The position numbers and the translations under genes were made by a program. From contig JBBSEZ010000315.1 of NCBI GenBank assembly GCA_038239195.1, positions 1 to 11,830 on the forward strand: DNA of 11,830 nucleotides. Reading direction: 5' to 3'. Shown here in pieces: positions 1-7,282 of the stretch (the first letter of the stretch is position 1; each line of letters starts with the position of its first letter). Below the pieces are notes generated by a model. That model searched no databases, had not been told where the DNA came from, and saw only the letters and a list, made by a program, of their open reading frames with translations. The stretch is from JBBSEZ01 sp038239195. Its GTDB lineage: Bacteria > Planctomycetota > Planctomycetia > Gemmatales > Gemmataceae.

Positions 1-3000
1 CACACCGACGGGAACTTCCTCAGCGAGTGCTGTACCCGGTCCAGCGACAGCAGCAGCGCCGTCCCGTCGCTGAGCGGCGCGAACAGCCGCCCCGGGCCGA
101 ACGAGACCGGGCTGGCCGCCGGCGCGATGCTGCCCTTGAGCTGATGGCCCGGCCCGAACGCGTCGAGGGAGATCGGGTCGAGCCCCACGAACCGGCCCGA
201 CTCCAGGGCCACCACCAGCACGTCCTCCACGAGCTCCGGCTGGCCGACGATCCCGCCGCCCGTCACCGCGTAGTCCTTGACCTCGCCGTCCCCCGGCGTC
301 ACCCACACCAACTTCTGCCCTCCCTTCGGCCCCGCCATCTCGACGACGCACCCGATGCGAATTTCCCCGCTCTTCAGCTTGCGCACGAACGGGCCCCCGG
401 TCGCCACGCCGCCGATGTTCCAGCTCCCGCCCAGGCCGAACGCGCCGCTGTCCTGCGCCACTAGCAGCGTCAGGCGCCCGCCCGAGTCGGCGACGCACAC
501 GCGCGCCGGGCCACCCACCCTGGCCGGCGGGACCAACACCGGGGCGGCGACGATGCGGTCTTTCAATGGGTGCCTCGCCACCTCGACGGAGCTCCCCTTG
601 GCCGGCCAACTGAGGCACACCAGCCCGCGCGCCCCGTCGGTGACGAGGAAGCGGTCGTCTTTCAACGGGAGAACGTGCCCCTGTGCCCCGGGATCGGCCC
701 GGAATGCGCGCCACCGGGGGCCGCTCTCGACGCGCGCCCCTTTCCGCGGCACAGGCCAGGGCAGCCGGACGAGGCCCCCTTTGTCGGCCAGCGGCAGCAC
801 CAGTTTCGCCCCGACGATGGCCGGCGTGCCTGCCAGCGTCGCCGGCAAGGCCACCCGCCGCTCCGTCACCATCAGCTTGCGGCCGACCCCCACTTCGACC
901 TGCCGCACCACCAGTTCCAGCCCGCCGCCCGGACAGGTCGCGCTCCAGGCCGACTTTCCGTCGGCGCTCGGCAACAACAGCGGGGGCAACCTGGGGTTGT
1001 CGTCAAACGCGCGGGCCAGGCGCGTCGTCTCGTCGCTGTGGTACTGTTCCCGAGGCGGGTCGGGGAAGCGCTCCGGGTCGAGGCCCACCAGGCTGGCGCT
1101 CCGGTCCTGGGCCACCACGAGCGGCAGCTCCCCCTTGCCCGGCCGGAGCAGCAACGGCGGCCCCTGGCAGACCAGCCCGAGCTGGCGCCGCCAGTTCACC
1201 CGGCCCTCCTCGTCGTCCACTGCCGTCATCCAGATCGTCTGCTGGTGCGCCGGCTGCGTCACCAGGAACAAGGTCGAGCTCCCGGTCCGCGGGGACTCGA
1301 CGCTCTGGCTGGAGTGCAGCGGCGCCCCGAGCGAATTGAGCTCCTTCTCGTTGGCCGCCGGCCAGGCCGTCGTCAGGCGGGGCCCAACGCGCTGGCCCCA
1401 GGCCAGCCGCAGGCGGCGCAGCCGGCCCGCCGTCAAAACCCACAGGTTGTCGCCCTGCATCTGCACGACCTCGGCCCGCCCGCGCTCGCCGCGCCCCCAG
1501 CCCAGCTCCCCCGGCAGGTTGAACGGGCCCTTCGGCAGGAGCGGGAAGAGGGGCGTGTCGCTGTTCCGCGCCTGGCGGATGCCGAACAGCCCCAGGGCGC
1601 CCGTGTCGCTCAGCATCACCAGTTTTTCGGGGTCGAGGTGAGGACGGAACCACGTCCAGCCGGCGAGGCTCGGGGCCGGATCGAGCGGCCTCTCCTCCGC
1701 ATCGCGGCTGGCGAGGGGGAGGTTGTAGACGCGCAAGCGCATGGCGTGCAGCCCGTCGGTCTGATTGAGGATCAGGTAGCTGGGCCCCCCCGCCTCCTCC
1801 GCGGCCACGAGGATGGGCTCGCTGCGCAACGACCCGCTCGGATGGTTGCTATAAAGTACCTTCTCGCAGGTGCGCTTGCCGACGTCGAGGACGTAGACAC
1901 AGGCATTGTCGGCGGGGAAGTAGAGGCGGTCGGTGCCGCGCTCGTGTGCCCCCCCCACCGTCAGCCTCTGCCCGAGCTGGTAGCGCCCCAGCACCTTGCC
2001 CTCGGCCAGCTCGACCTCGTGGACCTGACCGTCGTAGGTGGCGAGGTAGGCCCGCTGTCCCACCACGACGGGCCGGCCGAGGCACGGCTGGTTGAGGCGA
2101 TAGCGCCACAGCACTTCGCTGCCGGTGCCCAGCGCCGTCAGCGTCACCGTGTCCGACGACAGCACCAGGATGCGCTCCTTGCTGCCGGCGACAGCAGGCA
2201 CGCGCACCGGCAGCGAGTTGGTGTCGATCCCGACGCGCTGTGCCCAGCGCACGCGCCCGGTGCTCTGGTCCAGGGCGTAGAGGACGCCGCGGGCCACGCC
2301 GAGCACGATCTTCCCGTCGTGCCGAACCTCCCCGTTGACGTCGCCCACCAGGGGAGCGAACAGGATGCTCGCCGTTTCCTCCTCGCTCCGGTCGTGGTCG
2401 CTCGCCGCCCCGGGGCCCGGCTCGAAGCGCACGCTGCGCAGGTGCCCCACGAAGAGGCGCTCGATCCGGTCCAGCACGCGGGGGTCGTCGGCGATGCCGG
2501 GCAACGCAACCGCCTTCGAGCGCAACAATTCGCGGGCCTCCTCGATCGAGGAGTAGCCCGGCTTGCCCACCAGCAATTCGAGTTTCGCGACCACGTCGTC
2601 CCGCGCCCGGATGTCAGCGAGGCGGTCCGTGAGCTTCTGTACTGCGGTCGCGAAGCGCGTCTGCTCCTCCTTGGTGAACGGCTTCGCCTTCTTCACGCCC
2701 TCCAGCATCTCCTTCACCTTCTTGCCGCGCTCCAGGACGGCCAGGTCGCTGTCCTTGGGAGACGGGGTGGCGCCCTCGGCGACGCCGATGAGCACCTGGA
2801 TCAACGACTTGCCGACGTCGGGCGCAAACTCGACGAGGAGGGGGTTCTTGGCATGCTCCTCGATGAACGTCTTGAACCGATCGAACAGGGGATCGGGTGG
2901 GGGGGCCTCGGCGGCGGCCTCGGCGCGCAACTCGCTCAGTTCCTGCATGAACTGATAGCGTTCCTTCTTCTCGGTGTTGGGGAACTTCTTGATCAGATCG

Positions 3001-3821
3001 CCGTACTTCTCGGCGGCGAGGGTGAAGAAGTTATTCTTGTAATCGTCGTCCGCTTTCTGGGCGAGATCGGCCTCGTTCTTGTGGGTGGCCTGCCAGACGA
3101 GGTAGGCGCCCCCGCCCAACACGCCGACCGTCACCAACAGTAGCGCCGCCACGAGCCACTTGGCGAACCTGCCGCGCGGCTTCGCGACGACCTCTTCCTC
3201 TTCGACGTGCGGGGCCGCTTCTTCCTCGTGCTCGCGCTCGTGCTCCCTCTCCACGGCGCGTTCTTCGACAGAACGCGCAGCCCCTGGCGATTCCGCGGGC
3301 TCGGCGCCCCCGTCTCCCCGCACGGGAGGTGCTTCCCAGGAACCGGGGCCGAACACGCGGGGCCCGCTTTCCTTCTCGGGCGCCGGGGCCTTGGTGGGCC
3401 GCGAGCGCACGGGGGGAGGTTCTGGCACGACGGGCCGGGAGGGGCGCCGGCCGGCCGCCTTGGGTGGAGAGGTCTTTTCCAGCGGCAAGTCGGGCGGCGC
3501 GACGGCCTCGGCCTGGACGAACTGGAGGACGTCGCTGACGTGGTCCGACGAACGGGGCGGCGGGGGCGCGGCCGGGCCTTCCGGCGCGATGGCCTCGGCT
3601 TGCACGATGGGCACGAGGTCGCCGACGGAGCCGGATTGTTGCCCGGCGCGCGGCGGAGCAGGCACTCCGGGCCCGAGGGTCGGGCCGTTCCCACCATCGT
3701 CCTTCGGGACCGTGAAGACGGTGCGGCAATCCGGGCTGGGACAGCGCATCGACTGCCCGCGCAGTTCGGGCTGAACCTGGTAGCTCGTGTGGCAACGCGG
3801 ACAGACGGCGGCGATCAGCAC
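1..3821 (-). CDS. Membrane-anchored zinc-ribbon / PQQ-like beta-propeller protein (C terminus beyond window)
   Basis: The reading frame is open for 1273 codons from GTG 3821 and leaves the left edge without a stop. Residues 7-32 form a zinc ribbon (CPRC, then C27 and C32), like the MJ0042-type ribbons at the start of many planctomycete membrane proteins. Residues 40-215 are a Pro/Ala-rich, then Glu/Arg-rich disordered linker. One hydrophobic helix spans about 221-243 (WLVAALLLVTVG...). A helical, TPR-like or coiled-coil stretch covers about 250-460. From about 485 onward the chain looks like a PQQ/BamB-type beta-propeller, with blade motifs such as GVLYALD..TGRVRW (512-526). The likely topology is ribbon in the cytoplasm and propeller outside. 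No start other than GTG suits: the next in-frame ATG falls inside the ribbon. A G-run lies just upstream, but the Shine-Dalgarno is weak. Ligand and role are unknown; a scaffold or sensor is a guess. Family assignment is good, function is not known. Confidence 0.85.
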   Translation of the reverse strand, partial: MLIAAVCPRCHTSYQVQPELRGQSMRCPSPDCRTVFTVPKDDGGNGPTLGPGVPAPPRAGQQSGSVGDLVPIVQAEAIAPEGPAAPPPPRSSDHVSDVLQFVQAEAVAPPDLPLEKTSPPKAAGRRPSRPVVPEPPPVRSRPTKAPAPEKESGPRVFGPGSWEAPPVRGDGGAEPAESPGAARSVEERAVEREHEREHEEEAAPHVEEEEVVAKPRGRFAKWLVAALLLVTVGVLGGGAYLVWQATHKNEADLAQKADDDYKNNFFTLAAEKYGDLIKKFPNTEKKERYQFMQELSELRAEAAAEAPPPDPLFDRFKTFIEEHAKNPLLVEFAPDVGKSLIQVLIGVAEGATPSPKDSDLAVLERGKKVKEMLEGVKKAKPFTKEEQTRFATAVQKLTDRLADIRARDDVVAKLELLVGKPGYSSIEEARELLRSKAVALPGIADDPRVLDRIERLFVGHLRSVRFEPGPGAASDHDRSEEETASILFAPLVGDVNGEVRHDGKIVLGVARGVLYALDQSTGRVRWAQRVGIDTNSLPVRVPAVAGSKERILVLSSDTVTLTALGTGSEVLWRYRLNQPCLGRPVVVGQRAYLATYDGQVHEVELAEGKVLGRYQLGQRLTVGGAHERGTDRLYFPADNACVYVLDVGKRTCEKVLYSNHPSGSLRSEPILVAAEEAGGPSYLILNQTDGLHAMRLRVYNLPLASRDAEERPLDPAPSLAGWTWFRPHLDPEKLVMLSDTGALGLFGIRQARNSDTPLFPLLPKGPFNLPGELGWGRGERGRAEVVQMQGDNLWVLTAGRLRRLRLAWGQRVGPRLTTAWPAANEKELNSLGAPLHSSQSVESPRTGSSTLFLVTQPAHQQTIWMTAVDDEEGRVNWRRQLGLVCQGPPLLLRPGKGELPLVVAQDRSASLVGLDPERFPDPPREQYHSDETTRLARAFDDNPRLPPLLLPSADGKSAWSATCPGGGLELVVRQVEVGVGRKLMVTERRVALPATLAGTPAIVGAKLVLPLADKGGLVRLPWPVPRKGARVESGPRWRAFRADPGAQGHVLPLKDDRFLVTDGARGLVCLSWPAKGSSVEVARHPLKDRIVAAPVLVPPARVGGPARVCVADSGGRLTLLVAQDSGAFGLGGSWNIGGVATGGPFVRKLKSGEIRIGCVVEMAGPKGGQKLVWVTPGDGEVKDYAVTGGGIVGQPELVEDVLVVALESGRFVGLDPISLDAFGPGHQLKGSIAPAASPVSFGPGRLFAPLSDGTALLLSLDRVQHSLRKFPSV

Positions 3822-3863
3822 GGCCCACCCCCGACGTGAGAGGAGAATCGGCTCGCAAGTCTT

Positions 3864-3869
3864 ATCATA
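3864..3869 (-). promoter_or_regulatory. -10-like box upstream of the propeller gene
   Basis: Read on the minus strand the hexamer is TATGAT, five of six matches to the sigma-70 -10 consensus, in an otherwise very GC-rich gap. It would start a transcript about 36 nt before the GTG at 3821. No good -35 hexamer is found at 16-18 bp, so this is only a candidate. Confidence 0.3.
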
Positions 3870-3933
3870 CGGCAGCGCGGCGGGGAGCGGAAGCACCCTC
3901 TTGCTCGCAGTTTCGCGCGTGTGCGGCCAAAGA

Positions 3934-4012
3934 TCCGGGAGGGCCCCGCCAAGCCGCAAGCGGCGGGCCCTGGCGCTCTTCCGCTTCCGGCTTGGCGATC
4001 CGCGCTCCCGGA
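3934..4012 (-). terminator. Long nested hairpin, probable terminator of the TIM-barrel gene
   Basis: An outer 8-bp stem (3934-3941 with 4005-4012) encloses a longer stem (3948-3963 with 3981-3996) in which 15 of 16 positions pair around a 17-nt loop. A further small hairpin (GCCGC AA GCGGC, about 3953-3964) overlaps the inner arm and would compete with it. The structure begins 30 nt after the TIM-barrel stop and is followed on the minus strand by a short T-rich tail (ATCTTT). The position and pairing fit an intrinsic terminator. The complex, nested build also resembles an interspersed palindromic repeat; the sequence alone does not decide. Confidence 0.5.
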
Positions 4013-4042
4013 ATGGTTGCCACTCCCTTTCGCGCCGCTTCC

Positions 4043-4864
4043 TCAGCCCCGCAGCCCGACCTGGCGCATCAGCCGGTCGGTCGCCTCATACGCCTCGCGC
4101 ACCCACTCGACGATGCGCTCCGGCTCCGGCGCATACTCCAGTTCGATGCTGACGGCCCCGTCGATGTTCAGCGCCTTGATCGCCTGCAAATACGGCACAA
4201 AATCGACCACGCCCCGCCCCGGCGGCAGGTCGCCGTGGACCTTGCCGTCGCAGTCGCTCAGGTGAACGTGGGCCGCCCGGCCGCGCAGTCGCGCCAGCTC
4301 CTCGGCCCCCGTGCCCGAGAGCTGCAAGTGCGAGACGTCGATGTTGGCGCGCACGGCAGGGTGGTTCACGTCGGTCAGGAAGCGCAGCATGGTCTCGACG
4401 TTGCGCACGAGCGAGAGCTTAAATGGCTCCAGCTCCAGCACGATCTCGACGCCCAGATCGGCGGCGTACTTTCCCAGCTCGCGCACGTTGCGCACGCCCG
4501 TCTGCCATTGCTCCGCCGGCGGGACCACCTGGCGCTCCCAGACGTATTCGCCCAGGACGAGGAGGACGTTGCGGGCCGAAAATTCGCAGGCGAGGTCGAG
4601 GTAGCGGCGGCAGCGCTCGAGGTGGAAGCGCTGCACGCTGGGGTTGAAGTCGATCAGGCCGAGGGCGACGCAGGCGATGCTGACGATGGGCAGGTCGGCC
4701 TTCTCGCACTCGCGGCGAATGAGCCTTCGCTCGCGGGCATCGACGTCGAGCGGGTCGGCGAACACGTCGATCGTGTCGAAGCCGATCTCCTTGGTCATGC
4801 GGATGCCAAAGGCGGTGTCGCGGCCCGCCTGGGCCCAGGCGGAGTTGATCAGGCCGAGTTTCAT
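4043..4864 (-). CDS. Sugar phosphate isomerase/epimerase-type TIM-barrel protein
   Basis: This 273-residue protein has the length and order of the xylose-isomerase-like TIM-barrel superfamily (PF01261), which includes ketose 3-epimerases, IolE-type dehydratases and endonuclease IV. Candidate divalent-metal ligands sit at the expected strand ends: E146 in LELEPF (by analogy with the LEP motif of tagatose 3-epimerase), D176 and H179 in NIDVSH, H201 in HVHLSDCDG, and E241 in SIELEY. A GRG.VDF segment (216-222) matches the usual PGxGxxDF turn. The barrel begins directly at MKLGLINSAW with no signal peptide, so the enzyme is probably cytoplasmic. The start at 4864 is favoured over ATG 4906 because AGAGG lies 7 nt upstream and the extra 14 residues are not barrel-like. 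The gene is divergent from the DedA gene and has no recognisable pathway partner nearby. The substrate cannot be named; an endonuclease role is unlikely because the extra metal ligands of that group are not evident. Confidence 0.85.
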   Translation of the reverse strand: MKLGLINSAWAQAGRDTAFGIRMTKEIGFDTIDVFADPLDVDARERRLIRRECEKADLPIVSIACVALGLIDFNPSVQRFHLERCRRYLDLACEFSARNVLLVLGEYVWERQVVPPAEQWQTGVRNVRELGKYAADLGVEIVLELEPFKLSLVRNVETMLRFLTDVNHPAVRANIDVSHLQLSGTGAEELARLRGRAAHVHLSDCDGKVHGDLPPGRGVVDFVPYLQAIKALNIDGAVSIELEYAPEPERIVEWVREAYEATDRLMRQVGLRG

Positions 4865-4957
4865 CGCTGCGCCTCTGGAGAGTGAGAAGGCTCGCCCGCG
4901 GTGCATTGTGGCCGGGGCACCGCTGCCTGTCCAGCGCCGGGCTTTGCCAACTCCCCC

Positions 4958-4986
4958 TTTTCGGTCTTCTGCCCTTCCCGCATAAT
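4958..4986 (+). promoter_or_regulatory. Candidate sigma-70-like promoter for the DedA gene
   Basis: CATAAT at 4981-4986 matches the -10 consensus at five of six positions and is the only AT-rich patch in the 133-bp divergent gap. At 17 bp spacing the upstream hexamer is TTTTCG, only three of six to TTGACA. Transcription would start near 4993, which leaves about 5 nt before GTG 4998 but about 29 nt before the alternative start at 5022. The minus-strand reading of the same patch (TATTAT) is over 110 bp from the TIM-barrel start, so it is less likely to serve that gene. Confidence 0.35.
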
Positions 4987-4997
4987 AGGGTGGGCGA

Positions 4998-5789
4998 GTG
5001 CGCGATTCGCGGAGGAGGGCCCTGGCGATCGATAAAGACCTGCTCTACGAGCTCTTCGGATGGTGCGGCTTTCTGATCAGCGCCGCCATCGGCAACCCGA
5101 TCCCCGAAGAGGTGATGATCGCCATGGCCGGGGTCCGGGCCGCCACGCTCATGGAGCACGGCCCCTCTCGCTTCCTGCTGTTGCCCGCCTGCATGATTGG
5201 CGCCGTCATCGCCGACCTTGGCCTGTACGGCATCGGCCGCCTCTTCGGGGCCCGCTTGCTCGAGCACCGCTGGCTGGCGCGCCTGGCCCCCGCCGAGAAG
5301 CGCGAGCGCACCCGCGAGAACTTCCACAAGTACGGCGTCAGCATCCTCGTCTTCGGGCGCCTCGTCCCCGGCATCCGCACCACCCTGTTCCTGACCGCCG
5401 GCATGATGCGCCTGTCGATGATGCGTTTCCTGCTCGCCGATGGGCTCGGCGCCGTGTTCGGCAACAGCCTCGTCTTCTTCCTCGCCTATGGACTGGGGGC
5501 GCAGTTCAAGGAGCTCATCGAAAGCCTGGAGAACCAGGTCAACGCCGCCAAGCCGATCCTCATCCTCGCGCTGATGCTCGCCGTCGGCGCCTACCTTCTC
5601 AACAAGTTCTTGCGCCGGCCGATCCCCACCGGCGACCCCAAGGAACTTCCCCTGATCGGGCCCCAGGTCGCGGCGCACCTCCCCATCCGCCCGGACAACG
5701 ACGCGAGCGCAGAGAGCGAGGGCGGCGCCAAGGCGCCGGGCCCGACCCCCACCAGCGAAGGCATCGCCACCGAGCCGAAAGCGCCTTGA
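4998..5789 (+). CDS. DedA/VTT-family integral membrane protein
   Basis: The 263-residue product carries the DedA (SNARE-associated, VTT domain) signatures. These are a re-entrant loop motif GNPIPEE (32-38), ADLGLYGIGR (72-81) and FGRLVPGIRT (119-128). The acidic E37/E38 and D73, and R121/R127, match positions important in DedA transporters. Hydrophobic segments lie at about 17-50, 59-85, 129-168 and 184-204. The last 55 residues form a Pro/Ala/Glu-rich tail, probably cytoplasmic and disordered, which most family members lack. The family sits in the cytoplasmic membrane. Characterised members flip undecaprenyl phosphate or phosphatidylethanolamine, or support proton-dependent homeostasis; which applies here is unknown. 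The start is uncertain: GTG 4998 has AGGG about 8 nt upstream, but a stronger Shine-Dalgarno precedes an in-frame CTG at 5022. The gene converges on the DUF1570 gene with 9 bp between their stop codons. Confidence 0.9.
   Translation: MRDSRRRALAIDKDLLYELFGWCGFLISAAIGNPIPEEVMIAMAGVRAATLMEHGPSRFLLLPACMIGAVIADLGLYGIGRLFGARLLEHRWLARLAPAEKRERTRENFHKYGVSILVFGRLVPGIRTTLFLTAGMMRLSMMRFLLADGLGAVFGNSLVFFLAYGLGAQFKELIESLENQVNAAKPILILALMLAVGAYLLNKFLRRPIPTGDPKELPLIGPQVAAHLPIRPDNDASAESEGGAKAPGPTPTSEGIATEPKAP
5011..5019 (+). promoter_or_regulatory. Strong Shine-Dalgarno inside the annotated DedA start
   Basis: GGAGGAGGG is a near-perfect anti-16S match lying 13-21 nt downstream of GTG 4998. It is a few nt upstream of an in-frame CTG at 5022 (and ATC at 5028). 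Combined with the -10-like box at 4981 it suggests that translation may begin at a non-ATG codon and give a product about 8 residues shorter. CTG starts are rare, so the match could also be chance in an Arg-rich stretch (codons CGG AGG AGG). Confidence 0.35.
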
Positions 5790-5801
5790 GGGCCGCCCTC
5801 A
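5787..5801. terminator. Small palindrome spanning two convergent stop codons
   Basis: TGAGGG CCG CCCTCA is a perfect 6-bp stem with a 3-nt loop. The left arm begins with the TGA stop of the DedA gene, and the right arm is the minus-strand TGA stop of the DUF1570 gene. It is the only structure between these convergent genes and could act as a weak bidirectional terminator. There is no T-run on either side, so this role is tentative. Confidence 0.3.
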
Positions 5802-7208
5802 CTTCCCTGTCGTCCCATCTGGACGAAGCGCGCGCAGGTAAGCGTGGTAGTCCTTCTCGAACTCGTCGAGCGGCTTGCCGACCAGCGCGCGGAACGCCAC
5901 GACCGGATCGACCTCGCGCTTGAGGGCGGCGACGTAGTCGTGGAGCTTCTGCGTGCCGACCACCTTCCGGTCGAAGGTGAGGTAGAACGCCAGCGCCCAC
6001 GAAGCCAGGTAATAGCGGTCGGAAACCTGGTGCTCGCTGGCGTGCTCGACCACGAACTGTTTCGGCCCGGAGCGCAGCAGATCGACGAGCTTGGGCAGCT
6101 TGCCCTTCGCCAGGGCGGCGCGCGCGGCGACGCGGCGCTCGCTGTCGGTGTGGCCGATGCGCAGCTCGCCGACCTCGACGATGGCCGTCTCGAAAATCTG
6201 CGCCAGGCCTTCGTTGAACCAGTGGGGCAGCGAGCCCTCGCGGCTGGGGTAGACGAAGGTGCCGAGGTAGGCGTGGAAGGCCTCGTGGTAGAGCAGGCGG
6301 AACAGGCGTTGGCGATTGCGCACGAAGGTGCCTTCGTTGCGGCCCTCGATCTCCTCCATGCGCTTCCCCGCCTCGACCAGGGGGGCCAGCAGTTCGGCCG
6401 GGGCCTTCCCGCCATACGCTTTCTGAAGCTCTCTCTTGCGCTCCTTGATCTCGCGCCGTAACGCCGCGTGCCTGGCCCGCGCCTTCTCGATCTCGTCGTA
6501 GAGCCGTTCGAGGTCGCTGCCGCAAACGACCTGGTTGCGCTCCGGGTCGTAGAAGGCGGGGTTGAACAGGTTGAGCCCGCGCTCGCGCGCGATCGCCCGA
6601 TAGTCCGCCACGGAACGCGCCAGCACGATGGTGGTCGGTTTGCCCTTGGGGGCCCGCGGTGGGAGGGCGCGGGCGTAGGCGGCGTAGATCTGTTCGAGAT
6701 GGAGGGCGGCCAGTTGCACCACTTCCGAGCGCGCGTTGGAGACGAGCTGGAAGTGGGCCGACTGGTAGCCCAGCCCCTTTCCACCAACCTTGCCCGGCCA
6801 GGTCGCCTCGCGCAGGTCGATCATCTCTTCCCCGCGAGGGGCGCCCTTGCCCTTCGGCCCGAGCAGTCGGAGCTGGAGCGTCAGGTGTTCGCGCTCCCGC
6901 TTGAGCCCGTCGAGCCGCTTCTCCATCTTCTCGCGGTCCGCCTTCTCCAGCAGTTCCATCCGGGCAACGTCCCGGCGCAACACGAACTGGTCGAAGACGA
7001 GCGTTGGTTTGCCCGGCTTGCGCGTGATGCACTTGATCTTGATGGGGTCGCTGTTCCGATCGACGATCAGGCCCCGCATCGGCGGCCCCGTCTTGCAGTA
7101 GACGACGTCGTACTTCCAGTCGTCCGCGCCGGGCGCGTTCCCGGCCCTCGCCGCGTCGCACGCCAGCGCTCCCAACAGGCCGACGACCGCCCACCTTGCA
7201 GGGACCAT
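5799..7208 (-). CDS. Secreted DUF1570-type HEXXH metalloprotease-like protein
   Basis: The 469-residue protein starts with a signal peptide (basic MVPARW, hydrophobic core to about residue 16, likely cut after ARA at 20-22), so it is exported. The start at 7208 has GGGAGG 5 nt upstream. The catalytic centre is HEAFH at 308-312, followed by FNEGLAQ (331-337), where E333 is the likely third zinc ligand as in gluzincins. This pattern, about 20 residues apart, is typical of the planctomycete family DUF1570 (PF07607). Charged helical stretches at about 82-112 and 231-262 look like coiled coils. The second lies just before the catalytic helix and may be an insertion. The C-terminal part (395-460) is helical, with a repeated short A(F/Y)YL or DYHAYL pattern. 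The substrate is unknown. It lies 74 bp downstream of the DUF1573 gene on the same strand, with its own promoter-like site between. Peptidase activity is inferred from the motif only. Confidence 0.85.
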   Translation of the reverse strand: MVPARWAVVGLLGALACDAARAGNAPGADDWKYDVVYCKTGPPMRGLIVDRNSDPIKIKCITRKPGKPTLVFDQFVLRRDVARMELLEKADREKMEKRLDGLKREREHLTLQLRLLGPKGKGAPRGEEMIDLREATWPGKVGGKGLGYQSAHFQLVSNARSEVVQLAALHLEQIYAAYARALPPRAPKGKPTTIVLARSVADYRAIARERGLNLFNPAFYDPERNQVVCGSDLERLYDEIEKARARHAALRREIKERKRELQKAYGGKAPAELLAPLVEAGKRMEEIEGRNEGTFVRNRQRLFRLLYHEAFHAYLGTFVYPSREGSLPHWFNEGLAQIFETAIVEVGELRIGHTDSERRVAARAALAKGKLPKLVDLLRSGPKQFVVEHASEHQVSDRYYLASWALAFYLTFDRKVVGTQKLHDYVAALKREVDPVVAFRALVGKPLDEFEKDYHAYLRALRPDGTTGK

Positions 7209-7242
7209 GCGCGCCTCCCGGATCGAAGAGCTTTCTCGCTCC

Positions 7243-7271
7243 ACGATACCGCGCCGGGAGGCGCTTGCCAA
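7243..7271 (-). promoter_or_regulatory. Candidate sigma-70 promoter for the DUF1570 gene
   Basis: On the minus strand TTGGCA (7271-7266, five of six to the -35 consensus) and TATCGT (7248-7243, four of six to -10) are separated by exactly 17 bp. Transcription would begin near 7236 and give a 28-nt leader containing the GGGAGG ribosome binding site. This is the best-spaced promoter match in the window. It implies that the protease gene can be expressed independently of the upstream DUF1573 gene. Confidence 0.45.
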
Positions 7272-7282
7272 CTCGCCGAAAG

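Noticed and set aside
570..3143. 857-codon open frame on the plus strand opposite the propeller gene
   Set aside because: It is rich in Arg, Pro, Ala and His-Gln runs, has no recognisable domain, and is a shadow of the real minus-strand gene produced by high GC at third codon positions.
3031..3858. 275-codon minus-strand frame starting at TTG 3858
   Set aside because: It overlaps the propeller gene in a shifted frame and reads as Arg/Pro/Ala-rich sequence. The zinc ribbon, membrane helix and propeller lie in the frame beginning at GTG 3821.
4945..4950. TTGGCA (minus strand) as a -35 box for the TIM-barrel gene
   Set aside because: No -10-like hexamer is found 16-18 bp downstream; the sequence there is GC-rich (GGCAGC).
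4419..5678. 419-codon minus-strand frame crossing the TIM-barrel and DedA genes
   Set aside because: It runs antisense to the DedA gene and out of frame with the TIM-barrel gene, and shows no domain.
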